A stretch of 64,000 nt of DNA, taken from contig NZ_CP069362.1 of the NCBI RefSeq assembly GCF_029910535.1, positions 2,380,242 to 2,444,241 of the forward strand, in the 5' to 3' direction. The translations under genes were made by a program, and so were the position numbers. Numbering within the stretch: position 1 is the first letter of the stretch; the number at the start of each line of letters is the position of its first letter. Shown piece after piece: positions 43,559-51,435 of the stretch. Source of the DNA: Marinitoga aeolica. Lineage in GTDB: Bacteria > Thermotogota > Thermotogae > Petrotogales > Petrotogaceae. The notes beneath the pieces were generated by a model. That model was not told where the DNA came from. It searched no databases and saw only the letters and a list, made by a program, of their open reading frames with translations.

Positions 43559-44029
43559 TCAGAATCTTAATCCAAATTCACCATATACACCATAAATTCC
43601 AAATGTTTGTTGAAATGAAAGATCAATTATAGTATTAATCCCTCCAGTAAATACTAAAGGACCTAAATATAAAGATACTCCCGCTTTTGTTAAATACATT
43701 GTATAAGAGTATAATGAAAATTTATTATCGTAGAACTGGAATATAGGACTTATTCCTGTAAAAATTTTAAAATTTTTGAATGGTAGTTGAACTAAAATAA
43801 AAGTTGTTGGTTGAAAATAAGTTAATTCTCCTGTTTCAATTGTTTCTGGAGGTATAAATACTCCAACTTCTAATCCTATAATATCTTTATCACCTAATGT
43901 AATACCTCCTCCATAAAACGTTCTTTCATAACCAGATAACTCCATTAAATAACTTCCTGAAATTTCAAAACTGAATATAGAAATTGCGAAAACAAGGATA
44001 AATAATAATACAAATAATTTTGTTTTCAT
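43559..44029 (-). CDS. Secreted beta-strand protein, probably outer envelope
   Basis: A 156-residue protein with a signal peptide (MKTKLFVLLFILVFAISIFS) and alternating beta strands with Gly-rich turns. It ends in GVYGEFGLRF, a terminal Phe as in outer-membrane barrels. Its size fits an eight-strand barrel. No family recognised. Precedes the lipoprotein gene in one operon. Confidence 0.75.
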   Translation of the reverse strand: MKTKLFVLLFILVFAISIFSFEISGSYLMELSGYERTFYGGGITLGDKDIIGLEVGVFIPPETIETGELTYFQPTTFILVQLPFKNFKIFTGISPIFQFYDNKFSLYSYTMYLTKAGVSLYLGPLVFTGGINTIIDLSFQQTFGIYGVYGEFGLRF

Positions 44030-44100
44030 ATTCCCCCTCCTTATTATTAATAAGTTATAATTATATCACTAAAAAGTTAAAATAAAACATATAATATATT

Positions 44101-44143
44101 TTTGAAATCAAATATTATTTAATTGTTAACATTTGATTTCAAA
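44101..44143. promoter_or_regulatory. 13-bp inverted repeat upstream of the PadR gene
   Basis: TTTGAAATCAAAT and ATTTGATTTCAAA are exact reverse complements with a 17-bp gap, between the divergent envelope operon and padR. It is a likely operator for PadR or another dimeric repressor. A hairpin role is less likely with such a loop and no T-run. Confidence 0.5.
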
Positions 44144-44151
44144 ATAAACTA

Positions 44152-44180
44152 TTGACATTTTGTCAATATTGATGTATAAT
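44152..44180 (+). promoter_or_regulatory. Consensus sigma-A promoter of the PadR gene
   Basis: TTGACA, 17 bases, TATAAT: a perfect consensus. ATTGACA-TTT-TGTCAAT also forms a 7-bp inverted repeat over the -35, a good place for repression. Confidence 0.8.
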
Positions 44181-44200
44181 AAATACCGGAGGGGAAAAAT

Positions 44201-44569
44201 ATGAAAAAAAAATGCCCAAGATTTAAAAGCGCTGATTTATTAAGTGGATATCTATTATTATTCTTAAAAGATAATCCCACTCATGGTTATTCATTGATCT
44301 CAAAATTAAAAGAATTGGGTTTTGAAATTAATGAACCTACAATTATTTATAGGCATTTAAAAAAGATGGAAAATTTTGGCTTTATTTATTCAAAAATTAT
44401 GCCAAGTGATGAAGGACCACCTAAAAAAGTTTTTTTTATCACAGATTTAGGAAAGGTTTATTTAAAAGAAATATCTGAAAATATTAAAAATAGAGTAAAA
44501 GTTCTAAATATATTTTTAGAAAAATATGAAAGGAGTGCAGAAGATGAAAATAGCAATTCCGTTAATTGA
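44201..44569 (+). CDS. PadR family transcriptional regulator
   Basis: A 122-residue winged-helix protein with NPTHGYSLISKLKELGFEIN and PTIIYRHLKKMENFGFIYSK, the PadR pattern. The C-terminal helix that normally dimerises is short. It has GGAGGGG before ATG. It overlaps the next gene by 26 bases, so the pair is coupled. It probably represses its own consensus promoter. Confidence 0.92.
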   Translation: MKKKCPRFKSADLLSGYLLLFLKDNPTHGYSLISKLKELGFEINEPTIIYRHLKKMENFGFIYSKIMPSDEGPPKKVFFITDLGKVYLKEISENIKNRVKVLNIFLEKYERSAEDENSNSVN

Positions 44570-44933
44570 AAATTTAGGAAAAAATTCTAAAATTAGTGAA
44601 CATTTTGGTCATGCACCATATTTTGGCTTTATTAATCTTAAAGATAATGGTGAATATGAGCTTGAAGTAATAGAAAACCCTCTTGAAGAACATGGGCCAG
44701 GTGATGTACCAAATTTTCTTCATAGCAAGGGTGTAGATTTACTCATTGCGAGAGGTATTGGCGGAAGAGCAATAGCCTTTTTTGAACAACTAGGAATACA
44801 GGTAATAAGAGGAGCAAATGGAACAGTAGAAGAAATCATAAATGCTTTAAAAGAAAATATTTTAAAAGATAGAGAGTATGAAGTAAAAGAACATTTTCAT
44901 AAACATGGTGACGATCACGATTGTAATCATTAA
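44544..44933 (+). CDS. NifX/NifB-type dinitrogenase cofactor-like protein
   Basis: ATG at 44544 follows AAGGAGTGCAG. The 129-residue protein starts MKIAIPLIENLGKNSKISEH and has FGHAPYFGF and DLLIARGIGGRAIAFFEQLG, the Fe-Mo cofactor-biosynthesis fold. The tail is His-rich (HFHKHGDDHDCNH), a likely metal site. Non-nitrogen-fixing bacteria carry many such proteins of unclear role; metal or Fe-S handling under PadR control is inferred. Confidence 0.9.
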   Translation: MKIAIPLIENLGKNSKISEHFGHAPYFGFINLKDNGEYELEVIENPLEEHGPGDVPNFLHSKGVDLLIARGIGGRAIAFFEQLGIQVIRGANGTVEEIINALKENILKDREYEVKEHFHKHGDDHDCNH

Positions 44934-44937
44934 AAAC

Positions 44938-44965
44938 ATGACTCATCGGATATCCGATGAGTCAT
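44938..44965. terminator. Bidirectional terminator (28-bp palindrome)
   Basis: ATGACTCATCGGAT is followed directly by its reverse complement, then ATTTTT. Lies between convergent genes. Confidence 0.82.
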
Positions 44966-44969
44966 ATTT

Positions 44970-45629
44970 TTAATTAAAATTTGTTTTATACGTTTTACAT
45001 AAAAATTTTAATTTGCAGTTTTCGCATAATGGTTTCTTTTTACATATATTTTTAGAATGTTCTACAATCAAACCATGATAATTCTTATATAACATAATAT
45101 CTTTAGGTAAATTATTTTCAAAAAAATTTTTATATGTATCATAATCAACTTTAATATTTAATCCTAATCTCGAAAACATTCTCTTTGTATAAGCATCTAT
45201 AACAAAAGATAATTTATTAAATGCATATAGCAAAATTGAATCTGCCGTTTCTTTTCCAATTCCCTTAATGTTTAATAACTCATTTCTCAATATTTCTTTT
45301 TCTTTTTTATTTATAACTTCAAATGAAAAATTATATGTTTTAAACCATTCTAAGAGATTTTTTATATATTTTGCTTTAACAGTATAAAAACCAGAAGGTC
45401 TTATTAATTCTTCTAATTCATTTATGGGTAAATAATATAATGATTCAGGATTCATTAAATTTCTTTTTTTAATATTATCTAATGACTTTTCTACATTATT
45501 CCAATTTGTATTTTGAGTTAATAATGCTCCAATCATTATTTCAAATTCGTTATCTCCTGGCCACCAACCTTCAGGAATATTATATTCACTATATAACTTA
45601 TTATATACTTCCATTAAATCAATATACAT
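44970..45629 (-). CDS. Endonuclease III-like DNA glycosylase, probably monofunctional
   Basis: A 219-residue HhH-GPD protein: MIGALLTQNTNWNNVEKSL, helix-hairpin-helix LNIKGIGKETADSILLYAF, the catalytic Asp in VIDAYTKRMFSRLG and a 4Fe-4S loop CKKKPLCENCKLKFLC. The Lys of the endonuclease III GVGRKTA motif is Glu here, so it should lack lyase activity, as in alkyl-base glycosylases (MagIII-like). It overlaps the dehydrogenase gene by 11 bases. Confidence 0.9.
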   Translation of the reverse strand: MYIDLMEVYNKLYSEYNIPEGWWPGDNEFEIMIGALLTQNTNWNNVEKSLDNIKKRNLMNPESLYYLPINELEELIRPSGFYTVKAKYIKNLLEWFKTYNFSFEVINKKEKEILRNELLNIKGIGKETADSILLYAFNKLSFVIDAYTKRMFSRLGLNIKVDYDTYKNFFENNLPKDIMLYKNYHGLIVEHSKNICKKKPLCENCKLKFLCKTYKTNFN

Positions 45630-46581
45630 TGTTAGGTGGTACTTCCCCTTTCAATGCAGAAATTACATTTTCTGCAACCATTTTTGCCATATTATCTCTT
45701 GTTTCATATGTTGCACTTCCAGTATGAGGTGTTAAAACAACATTGTCTAATTCAATTAATTCTTGAGGAACTTTAGGTTCTTCCTCATATACATCTAATC
45801 CCGCTCCAGCAATTTTTCCTTCTTTCAAATATTTAATAAGAACTTTTTCATTTATTACAGGACCTCTTGCAGTGTTTATTATAATGGTATTAGGTTTCAT
45901 CATAGAAAATTCTTTTTCATCTAGTAAATGATATGTTTCATCTGTTAATGGTGTGTGTAATGAGATATAGTCAGAATTTTTAATTAATTCCTCTAAAGTT
46001 GCATATTTTACCCCTAATTCTTTTTCTTCTATTTCTGATAATTTATTTCTCTTGTAATATAATACATTCATTTCAAAACCCTTAGCTCTTTTAGCCATTT
46101 CTTTTCCAATTCTCCCCATTCCAATAATACCTAATGTTTTTCCTTTTATATCATAACCTAAAAATAATTTTGGTCTCCAACCTACAAATTTACCTTCTCT
46201 AACAAATTTATCACTTTCCACAATCTTCCTAGCCACCGCGAATAATAAAGCCCAGGCTAAATCAGCAGTTGCATCACTTAAAACCCCAGGTGTGTTAGTA
46301 ACATATATTCCAGCTTCTTTGGCTGCATCAACATCTATATTATTGTATCCAACAGCATAATTAGAGATAACTTTTAATTTACCTTTCCCAGCTTTAATAA
46401 CTTCTTCATCAATTTTGTCACTTAATAATGTAATTAATGCGTCATTATTTTTTGCTAATTTAATAATCTCTTCGTGAGTTAATGTTCTATCTTCTCTATT
46501 TACCCACACATCAAAACCTTCATTTAATAATATTTTTTCAGCGATTTCTGGAATTTCATAAGTAAAAGCCACTTTAGCCAT
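45619..46581 (-). CDS. D-isomer 2-hydroxyacid dehydrogenase (glyoxylate/hydroxypyruvate reductase type)
   Basis: A 320-residue NAD(P)-dependent enzyme: GIIGMGRIGKEMAKRAKGF, NTARGPVINEKVL (catalytic Arg region), LDVYEEEP with the Glu and LTPHTGSATYETR with the catalytic His. It is close to GyaR-type glyoxylate reductases. ATG follows GGGAGGGATAAAG. Substrate specificity is inferred from the overall pattern only. Confidence 0.93.
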   Translation of the reverse strand: MAKVAFTYEIPEIAEKILLNEGFDVWVNREDRTLTHEEIIKLAKNNDALITLLSDKIDEEVIKAGKGKLKVISNYAVGYNNIDVDAAKEAGIYVTNTPGVLSDATADLAWALLFAVARKIVESDKFVREGKFVGWRPKLFLGYDIKGKTLGIIGMGRIGKEMAKRAKGFEMNVLYYKRNKLSEIEEKELGVKYATLEELIKNSDYISLHTPLTDETYHLLDEKEFSMMKPNTIIINTARGPVINEKVLIKYLKEGKIAGAGLDVYEEEPKVPQELIELDNVVLTPHTGSATYETRDNMAKMVAENVISALKGEVPPNNVY

Positions 46582-46660
46582 CTTTATCCCTCCCGAATAA
46601 GTTTTTTATAACTGATATTATTATATCAAAATTACATCAATTTTTAGTATATAATAAAAA

Positions 46661-46679
46661 AACCGGCTAAAAGCCGGTT
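46661..46679 (-). terminator. Terminator of the tRNA-Leu gene
   Basis: AACCGGC pairs with GCCGGTT; on the minus strand the stem is followed by TTTTTTT. Confidence 0.88.
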
Positions 46680-46683
46680 AAAA

Positions 46684-46772
46684 TGGTGCCGAGAGTGGGA
46701 CTTGAACCCACACGAGGTTTCACCCTCAGTGGATTTTGAGTCCACCGCGTCTGCCAATTCCGCCATCTCGGC
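46684..46772 (-). tRNA. tRNA-Leu (anticodon CAA), CCA encoded
   Basis: The minus strand folds as a class II tRNA: acceptor GCCGAGA with TCTCGGC, anticodon stem GTGGA/TCCAC around loop CTCAAAA (anticodon CAA), long variable arm TGAGGGTGAAACCTCGT, T arm GTGGG-TTCAAGT-CCCAC and encoded CCA. It reads UUG. Confidence 0.97.
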
Positions 46773-46874
46773 AAAACCAAAATTATTATACCATTAAAAA
46801 TATTATTAGTCAAGTATAATTTTGAAATTTAAAAATAATTAAAAATTTGAGTAATTTATTATTTCAAATTTATT

Positions 46875-47255
46875 TTATTCTATGTAAATCTTTACAACAT
46901 CTCCATCTTCTGAATCTACATCTACTATATTTTCACCTTCAAACTCATCAAAATTAATATTCTCTATTGCTTCTATAATTTGATCAATTTGTTCTTTACT
47001 CATATTTGTTCCTTGCTGAGCTAGTCCTAAGGGTATCATAGCTTTAGCTATTTTTATTAATCCAAGAGGTATCTTTACATTAACCTTATCACCTTTTGCT
47101 GAATCTACTTTGATAACTAATTTTCTCTTTGATTTTGATTTTTTAATATCTTCAGTCTTTGTATCAAAAAAAGCTTCTATTAAATCAGCAGCTTCATCAA
47201 TTTCTATTGTACCTTCTTTTACCATATTTAACACTCTTATCAATTCTTCTCTCAT
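46875..47255 (-). CDS. SHOCT-like (YvlB/LiaX N-terminal type) protein
   Basis: A 126-residue protein. EELIRVLNMVKEGTIEIDEA, then ADLIEAFF, is the SHOCT-like helical hairpin seen at the N-terminus of YvlB/LiaX envelope-stress proteins. A beta part follows (KVNVKIPLGLIKIAKAMIPL) and an acidic end. Its gene overlaps the DUF2089 gene by one base. The neighbour at 47670 shares the VFPLGILIATK pattern, so this operon may form one membrane-stress system. Confidence 0.85.
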   Translation of the reverse strand: MREELIRVLNMVKEGTIEIDEAADLIEAFFDTKTEDIKKSKSKRKLVIKVDSAKGDKVNVKIPLGLIKIAKAMIPLGLAQQGTNMSKEQIDQIIEAIENINFDEFEGENIVDVDSEDGDVVKIYIE

Positions 47256-47656
47256 TATTTTTCCCCCTTTAATAATTTTAATTTTTCTATAGCATCTTTT
47301 GGCTTTATTAAACCTTTTTCTAAATCATCAATAATCTTTTTTTTCTCACTAACAAGATTTTTATTTTTTTCATCATCTGAAATATATTCTTTTGAAACAT
47401 AACCAAGATCAGATAACAATTTATTAAACTTATTTAAAACCGTTGGATATGATAATTTCAATATTTCAGATACTTTCGATAAATTTCCACGATTTAATAA
47501 ATAAAGACGCAAAAATTCTATATTCTCATCACTCAAAGAAGCAAATTCATTCATTTCAAAATTTCCTTCAAGCTTTGATTTACAATTATCACATCTTAAT
47601 ACTTCAATATGCATTTTACTACCACAAACCGGACATATAATAGGTGCTTTATACAT
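47255..47656 (-). CDS. DUF2089 zinc-ribbon/HTH protein, likely regulator
   Basis: ATG at 47656 is chosen because AAGGAG lies 9 bases before it; the ATG at 47665 abuts that site. The 133-residue protein has a zinc ribbon (CPVCGSKMHIEVLRCDNCKS) and an HTH (NLSKVSEILKLSYPTVLNKF), the DUF2089 layout. It is probably the DNA-binding regulator of the SHOCT-like operon around it. Confidence 0.9.
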   Translation of the reverse strand: MYKAPIICPVCGSKMHIEVLRCDNCKSKLEGNFEMNEFASLSDENIEFLRLYLLNRGNLSKVSEILKLSYPTVLNKFNKLLSDLGYVSKEYISDDEKNKNLVSEKKKIIDDLEKGLIKPKDAIEKLKLLKGEK

Positions 47657-47669
47657 TAAATTCATCTCC

Positions 47670-48197
47670 TTAGGCTACATATATTTTTACTTTTGTTTTT
47701 CCTCCATCAGTTTCTACATCTATAAAATCACCATAAAAATCTGCAAAATAATCGATAGATTCTATCACTACATCAAATATCGGATCAAAATCAAAATTGA
47801 TTCCACCAGTTTTTTCTTCTGTATCATATTTCATATATTTTTTCATCATTGGTTTCATCGCGTATAATAACGGTTTTGTTGCTATTAATATTCCTAATGG
47901 GAAAACTAAATTCACATTAGTTTCTTCAGATTTCACACTTATTACAAATTTTGTTCCTACAGGGTATTTTATTTTTCTACTAATGATTTTAGCTGCTTCT
48001 TCTGGATCATTTTCTTTAATAACTTTTACAATGGATTTTTCTAAAATCTTTTTTTGAGTCTTTGTTCTTTTAAAAGCTGTATAATAAGTATAAAAAATGT
48101 AAAGTCCTAAACTTATAAAGAAAAATGCCCAAAAAATTTTAGCTCCAAAAAATATAAGTATTAATCCATACAAAATTAATAATATCACTCCAACCAT
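47670..48197 (-). CDS. Membrane protein with SHOCT-like/YvlB-type beta domain
   Basis: ATG at 48197 follows GGGGGGTGATAAA; the ATG at 48212 precedes that site. The 175-residue product has two N-terminal membrane helices (VGVILLILYGLILIFFGAKI and the next 20 residues) and a soluble domain (TNVNLVFPLGILIATKPLLY) like that of the 46875-47255 protein. First gene of the three-gene operon with DUF2089. It probably senses or buffers envelope stress; this is inference. Confidence 0.8.
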   Translation of the reverse strand: MVGVILLILYGLILIFFGAKIFWAFFFISLGLYIFYTYYTAFKRTKTQKKILEKSIVKVIKENDPEEAAKIISRKIKYPVGTKFVISVKSEETNVNLVFPLGILIATKPLLYAMKPMMKKYMKYDTEEKTGGINFDFDPIFDVVIESIDYFADFYGDFIDVETDGGKTKVKIYVA

Positions 48198-48315
48198 TTT
48201 ATCACCCCCCATGTATAGAATTATAAACTATTTTTTATAATATGTCAAGTTAACTTTGAGAAATTTATAAATTTTATTTTCAAATTTTATAATTACTAAT
48301 TTATAAAATATAAAA

Positions 48316-48337
48316 AAGCGAGACAAAAGTCTCGCTT
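48316..48337. terminator. Intact terminator hairpin left of repeat element copy 2
   Basis: AAGCGAGAC pairs with GTCTCGCTT, loop AAAA. A decayed copy with four mismatches lies at 48615-48636 on the other side of the element. Confidence 0.75.
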
Positions 48338-48614
48338 CAGACTGTTGACAAAATAAAATATGAAAAAATAATATGAGTGAATCCTTGAAAATTCCCAAAC
48401 TTTCGCTTCGCGAAATTTTAAATATTATAAACTAAAATATTGCTTTATTTATAACCTATATTAATTATTGTATTTTTTTAATATATAAACATTTGTTTAT
48501 TTTTAATGCTGCGCATTAAAAATATGTTCATGAGCATTTTTGAGGAATAAGAATTTTCACTGGATGAATAAATATTATTTTGAATATTTTATTTTGTACT
48601 TTGTCTACAAACTA
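48338..48614. mobile_element. MITE-like repeat element, copy 2 (277 bp)
   Basis: Begins CAGACTGTTGACAAA and ends TTTGTCTACAAACTA, as in 25964-26203. The ends are inverted repeats: GACAAA, AAAATAAAATAT and AAAATAATAT recur near both ends in opposite sense. The interior differs from copy 1 and carries its own hairpins (TTTCGCTTCGCGAAA; TTTTTAATGCTGCGCATTAA). No coding potential. It sits between two copies of a 22-bp terminator hairpin. Together with flanks it fills the gene-free stretch 48213-48634. Confidence 0.7.
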
Positions 48615-48634
48615 AAGTGTGACAAAAACCTCGC

Positions 48635-49342
48635 TTATATTTCTAAAGTTGTACCCGCACCAAATTTTATAATTCTTCCTTTAAATTCAACATTCATAAC
48701 GTTAATAGCTTCAATTCCTGTACAATGGGAAGGTAATAAAAATTCAACCCCTGTTTTTTTAATTCTATCTAACCTAACAAATAATTTTTCTTCATATAAT
48801 TTATAAAAATGAAACCCGCCTATCACAGCATGCAACTTGTCTTTAAAATATTCTTTTGAAAAATTAAGAATGTTTTCGATTTTAGGATGTGCACATCCAG
48901 CTATTATAACTAATCCTTTCTCTGTTTTTAAAACCATTGAATGTTCTGGAATATTTTCTTTAAATGTTCCTGTAGAATATATATTTTTTTTAATTTCAGT
49001 GGGTTTTTCACATATAACAACTTCTGTTTTCTTTTCTAATTTATTTATTAATTCTTCAGGAAATTGAGAAGGTATATAAGATTTTTTGACATTAAAATTT
49101 TCCAATATGAATTCTAATCCTCCTGTATGATCATCATGATAATGACTTAAAAAAAGAATATCGATATTTTCTAATTTTCGTTCTAATCCTAAATGTTTTA
49201 TATTATGTTCCAAAATCCTATAATCTGCTCCAGTATCAAATAAAATCTTTTTATTTTCATCCTCAATTAAAATAGACAATCCCCAATCTCGTTTTAATAA
49301 TGGATGTACTTTAAAATTATCAACTATGCCTGTTATTTTCAT
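48635..49342 (-). CDS. MBL-fold metallohydrolase
   Basis: ATG at 49342 follows AGAGGAGTGTGA. The 235-residue protein has the metal motif FLSHYHDDHTGGLEFI, IIAGCAHPKIENIL and GGFHFYKL, which match the group annotated as dihydropterin-linked (RFA-P synthase-like) MBL hydrolases, including TM0207-like proteins. It is cytosolic and has an unknown substrate. Convergent with the operon containing DUF2089 through the repeat element. Confidence 0.9.
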   Translation of the reverse strand: MKITGIVDNFKVHPLLKRDWGLSILIEDENKKILFDTGADYRILEHNIKHLGLERKLENIDILFLSHYHDDHTGGLEFILENFNVKKSYIPSQFPEELINKLEKKTEVVICEKPTEIKKNIYSTGTFKENIPEHSMVLKTEKGLVIIAGCAHPKIENILNFSKEYFKDKLHAVIGGFHFYKLYEEKLFVRLDRIKKTGVEFLLPSHCTGIEAINVMNVEFKGRIIKFGAGTTLEI

Positions 49343-49474
49343 ATTCACACTCCTCTTCAAAGAAATATTTTTAATTAGCCTCCTGAATCTTTAGTATAAA
49401 ATTTATAAATTATTTTTTGTTTTCTCCATAAATTATGTTATAATTGAATTCAGTTATAGAATGGAGGTATTATT

Positions 49475-50182
49475 GTGAGGAATTTTATAGTTGCTTTTAT
49501 TTTAATTTTAACAATCTCTGCATTTTCTTTGAACATCGTTACATCCATCAAACCTTTAGAATTAATAGCAAGAGAATTAGCTCCAAACTCTAATATTTAT
49601 AATATTTATGATAATTATGATACTTTTTTAAATTTAAAAGTAGAATCTAAGGATTTTAAAAATGCAGATTTAATGATAGTTCTAAATAACGAAATAATTA
49701 TTAACAGCAATATAAATAAAGTTATTTTATCAGAAGGTGTATTATTTTATCCATATAAAGAAAATCCTTTTATTTGGTCAGATCCTTTATATTCAGTTGT
49801 TATAGCCTATAAAATAGAGAAAAAATTAGAAAATATTGATCCACAAAATGCTTCTGAATATAGAGATAATTTGTTAAACTTTACTCAGAAAATCATAGAA
49901 TTATCGGATGAATTTTCTAAGTCTATTAAAAATAAAAAGATTAGCATAATTGATATAAATAATTTATTTACACATTTTTATGAAAGATATGGTATAGATT
50001 ATAAGATATATAATGATAAAATAACCATTACCAGTGATAAAGTACTAGTCGCAAACTATAATTATAAGAACACTACATATAATAATTTAAAAAATAAAAA
50101 AGTCTTAGTAGATATTTTTGCTTCCAAATATAATAATATCATAAATTTTTATAAATCAATAATAGATAATTTACTAAACTAA
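49475..50182 (+). CDS. ZnuA-like periplasmic binding protein without metal-binding His
   Basis: GTG start after GGAGGTATTATT. The 235-residue protein has a signal peptide (RNFIVAFILILTISAFSLN) and the fold pattern of zinc/manganese binding proteins: VTSIKPLELIARELAP and NPFIWSDPLYSVVIA. In ZnuA these carry His ligands (KPLHSLV, HxWLDP); here they are Glu and Ile. So it probably does not bind Zn in the usual way. No permease or ATPase genes adjoin it. Possibly a decayed or repurposed protein. Confidence 0.7.
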   Translation: MRNFIVAFILILTISAFSLNIVTSIKPLELIARELAPNSNIYNIYDNYDTFLNLKVESKDFKNADLMIVLNNEIIINSNINKVILSEGVLFYPYKENPFIWSDPLYSVVIAYKIEKKLENIDPQNASEYRDNLLNFTQKIIELSDEFSKSIKNKKISIIDINNLFTHFYERYGIDYKIYNDKITITSDKVLVANYNYKNTTYNNLKNKKVLVDIFASKYNNIINFYKSIIDNLLN

Positions 50183-50187
50183 ATTCC

Positions 50188-50213
50188 AAGACAGTCTTGT
50201 ACTGTCTTTTTTT
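50188..50213 (+). terminator. Terminator of the ZnuA-like gene
   Basis: AAGACAGT pairs with ACTGTCTT around CTTGT, followed by TTTTT. Confidence 0.88.
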
Positions 50214-50234
50214 ATCTATAGGAGGAAAAACTAA

Positions 50235-51422
50235 ATGCATTATGATGTTATAATTATAGGTGCAGGTCCTGCTGGATTGTTTTGCGCTTCTAAAATCGAA
50301 CACAAAAATATTTTAATCTTAGAAAAAAAAGAAAAACCTGGAAAAAAATTATTGGTTTCAGGTGGTGGAAAGTGTAATTTCACTAATAATGATGATATAA
50401 AAAAGTTTATTACTCATTATGGGGATAAAAAAAATTTTGTGAAAAGAGCCTTATATAATTATTCAAATTATGATTTATTAAATGATGTAAATTTCGAATA
50501 TATAATTACCGAAGAGGGAAAAGTTTTTCCTAAAAGCATGAAATCAAAAACTGTTTTAAATTGGCTTATAAATAAGATTAATAATAAAAACAATGTTGAA
50601 ATAAAATATAATACAGATATAACAAGTATAGATAAAAAAGAGAAATTTATTGTAAAAACTAACGTTGGTATATATACTTCTGACTTTTTAGTTATCGCCA
50701 CCGGCGGAAAGTCATATCCCATGTTAGGCTCAAATGGTGATGGCTATATATATGCTAAAAGATTTAACCATACAATTATTAAACCAAGACCGGCATTATC
50801 TCCTGTTATTATTAAAGATTACCCTTTTTCAGATCTATCTGGAATTTCTATGGATATTATTTTAAGAAAAGGAAAATTGATATATAAGGGAACTCTTCTT
50901 TTCACACATAAGGGTTTTTCTGGGCCTATTATACTAAATACATCGAGATTTTTTGAAAATAATGATACAATCAAAGTTTCTTTTGTTACTTTTGAAAACG
51001 AAGAGATTTTTAGAAAAAGTTTCAATGATTCATTAGAAAATAATAAGAATGTATTATTATTTGATGTTTTAAAAAAATATAATCTAACTAAAAGATTTAT
51101 AGCTGTTATGTTCAAACGTTTAAATCTTGATAGAAATAAAAAATGCAATAGTGTAAGCAAAGAAGAACGAAATAAAGTAATTAATTATTTGTACAATCAG
51201 GAATTTATTATAGATAAAGTTGGAGATTTCAATATCGCCATGGTTACTGCCGGAGGTGTTTGTACTAAAGAAATAAATTCAAAAACAATGGAATCCAAAT
51301 TAGTTGAAAACCTATATTTTATTGGAGAAGTTTTAGACGTAGATGGAGATACTGGGGGATATAATATTCAATGGGCATTTTCATCTGCTAAAGCTGCAGC
51401 GGATAATATTTCAAAAAAATAA
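50235..51422 (+). CDS. HI0933/BaiN-family FAD-dependent oxidoreductase
   Basis: A 395-residue flavoprotein after ATAGGAGGAAAAACTAA. It has the dinucleotide motif VIIGAGPAGLFCASKI, GGGKCNFTNND, the middle ATGGKSYPMLGSNGDGY and the C-terminal FAD contact GEVLDVDGDTGGYNIQWAFS. Family members are called aminoacetone oxidase or BaiN but mostly have no proven substrate. The next gene begins 13 bp later, so they are co-transcribed. Confidence 0.94.
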   Translation: MHYDVIIIGAGPAGLFCASKIEHKNILILEKKEKPGKKLLVSGGGKCNFTNNDDIKKFITHYGDKKNFVKRALYNYSNYDLLNDVNFEYIITEEGKVFPKSMKSKTVLNWLINKINNKNNVEIKYNTDITSIDKKEKFIVKTNVGIYTSDFLVIATGGKSYPMLGSNGDGYIYAKRFNHTIIKPRPALSPVIIKDYPFSDLSGISMDIILRKGKLIYKGTLLFTHKGFSGPIILNTSRFFENNDTIKVSFVTFENEEIFRKSFNDSLENNKNVLLFDVLKKYNLTKRFIAVMFKRLNLDRNKKCNSVSKEERNKVINYLYNQEFIIDKVGDFNIAMVTAGGVCTKEINSKTMESKLVENLYFIGEVLDVDGDTGGYNIQWAFSSAKAAADNISKK

Positions 51423-51435
51423 TGGGGGTGTTTTT

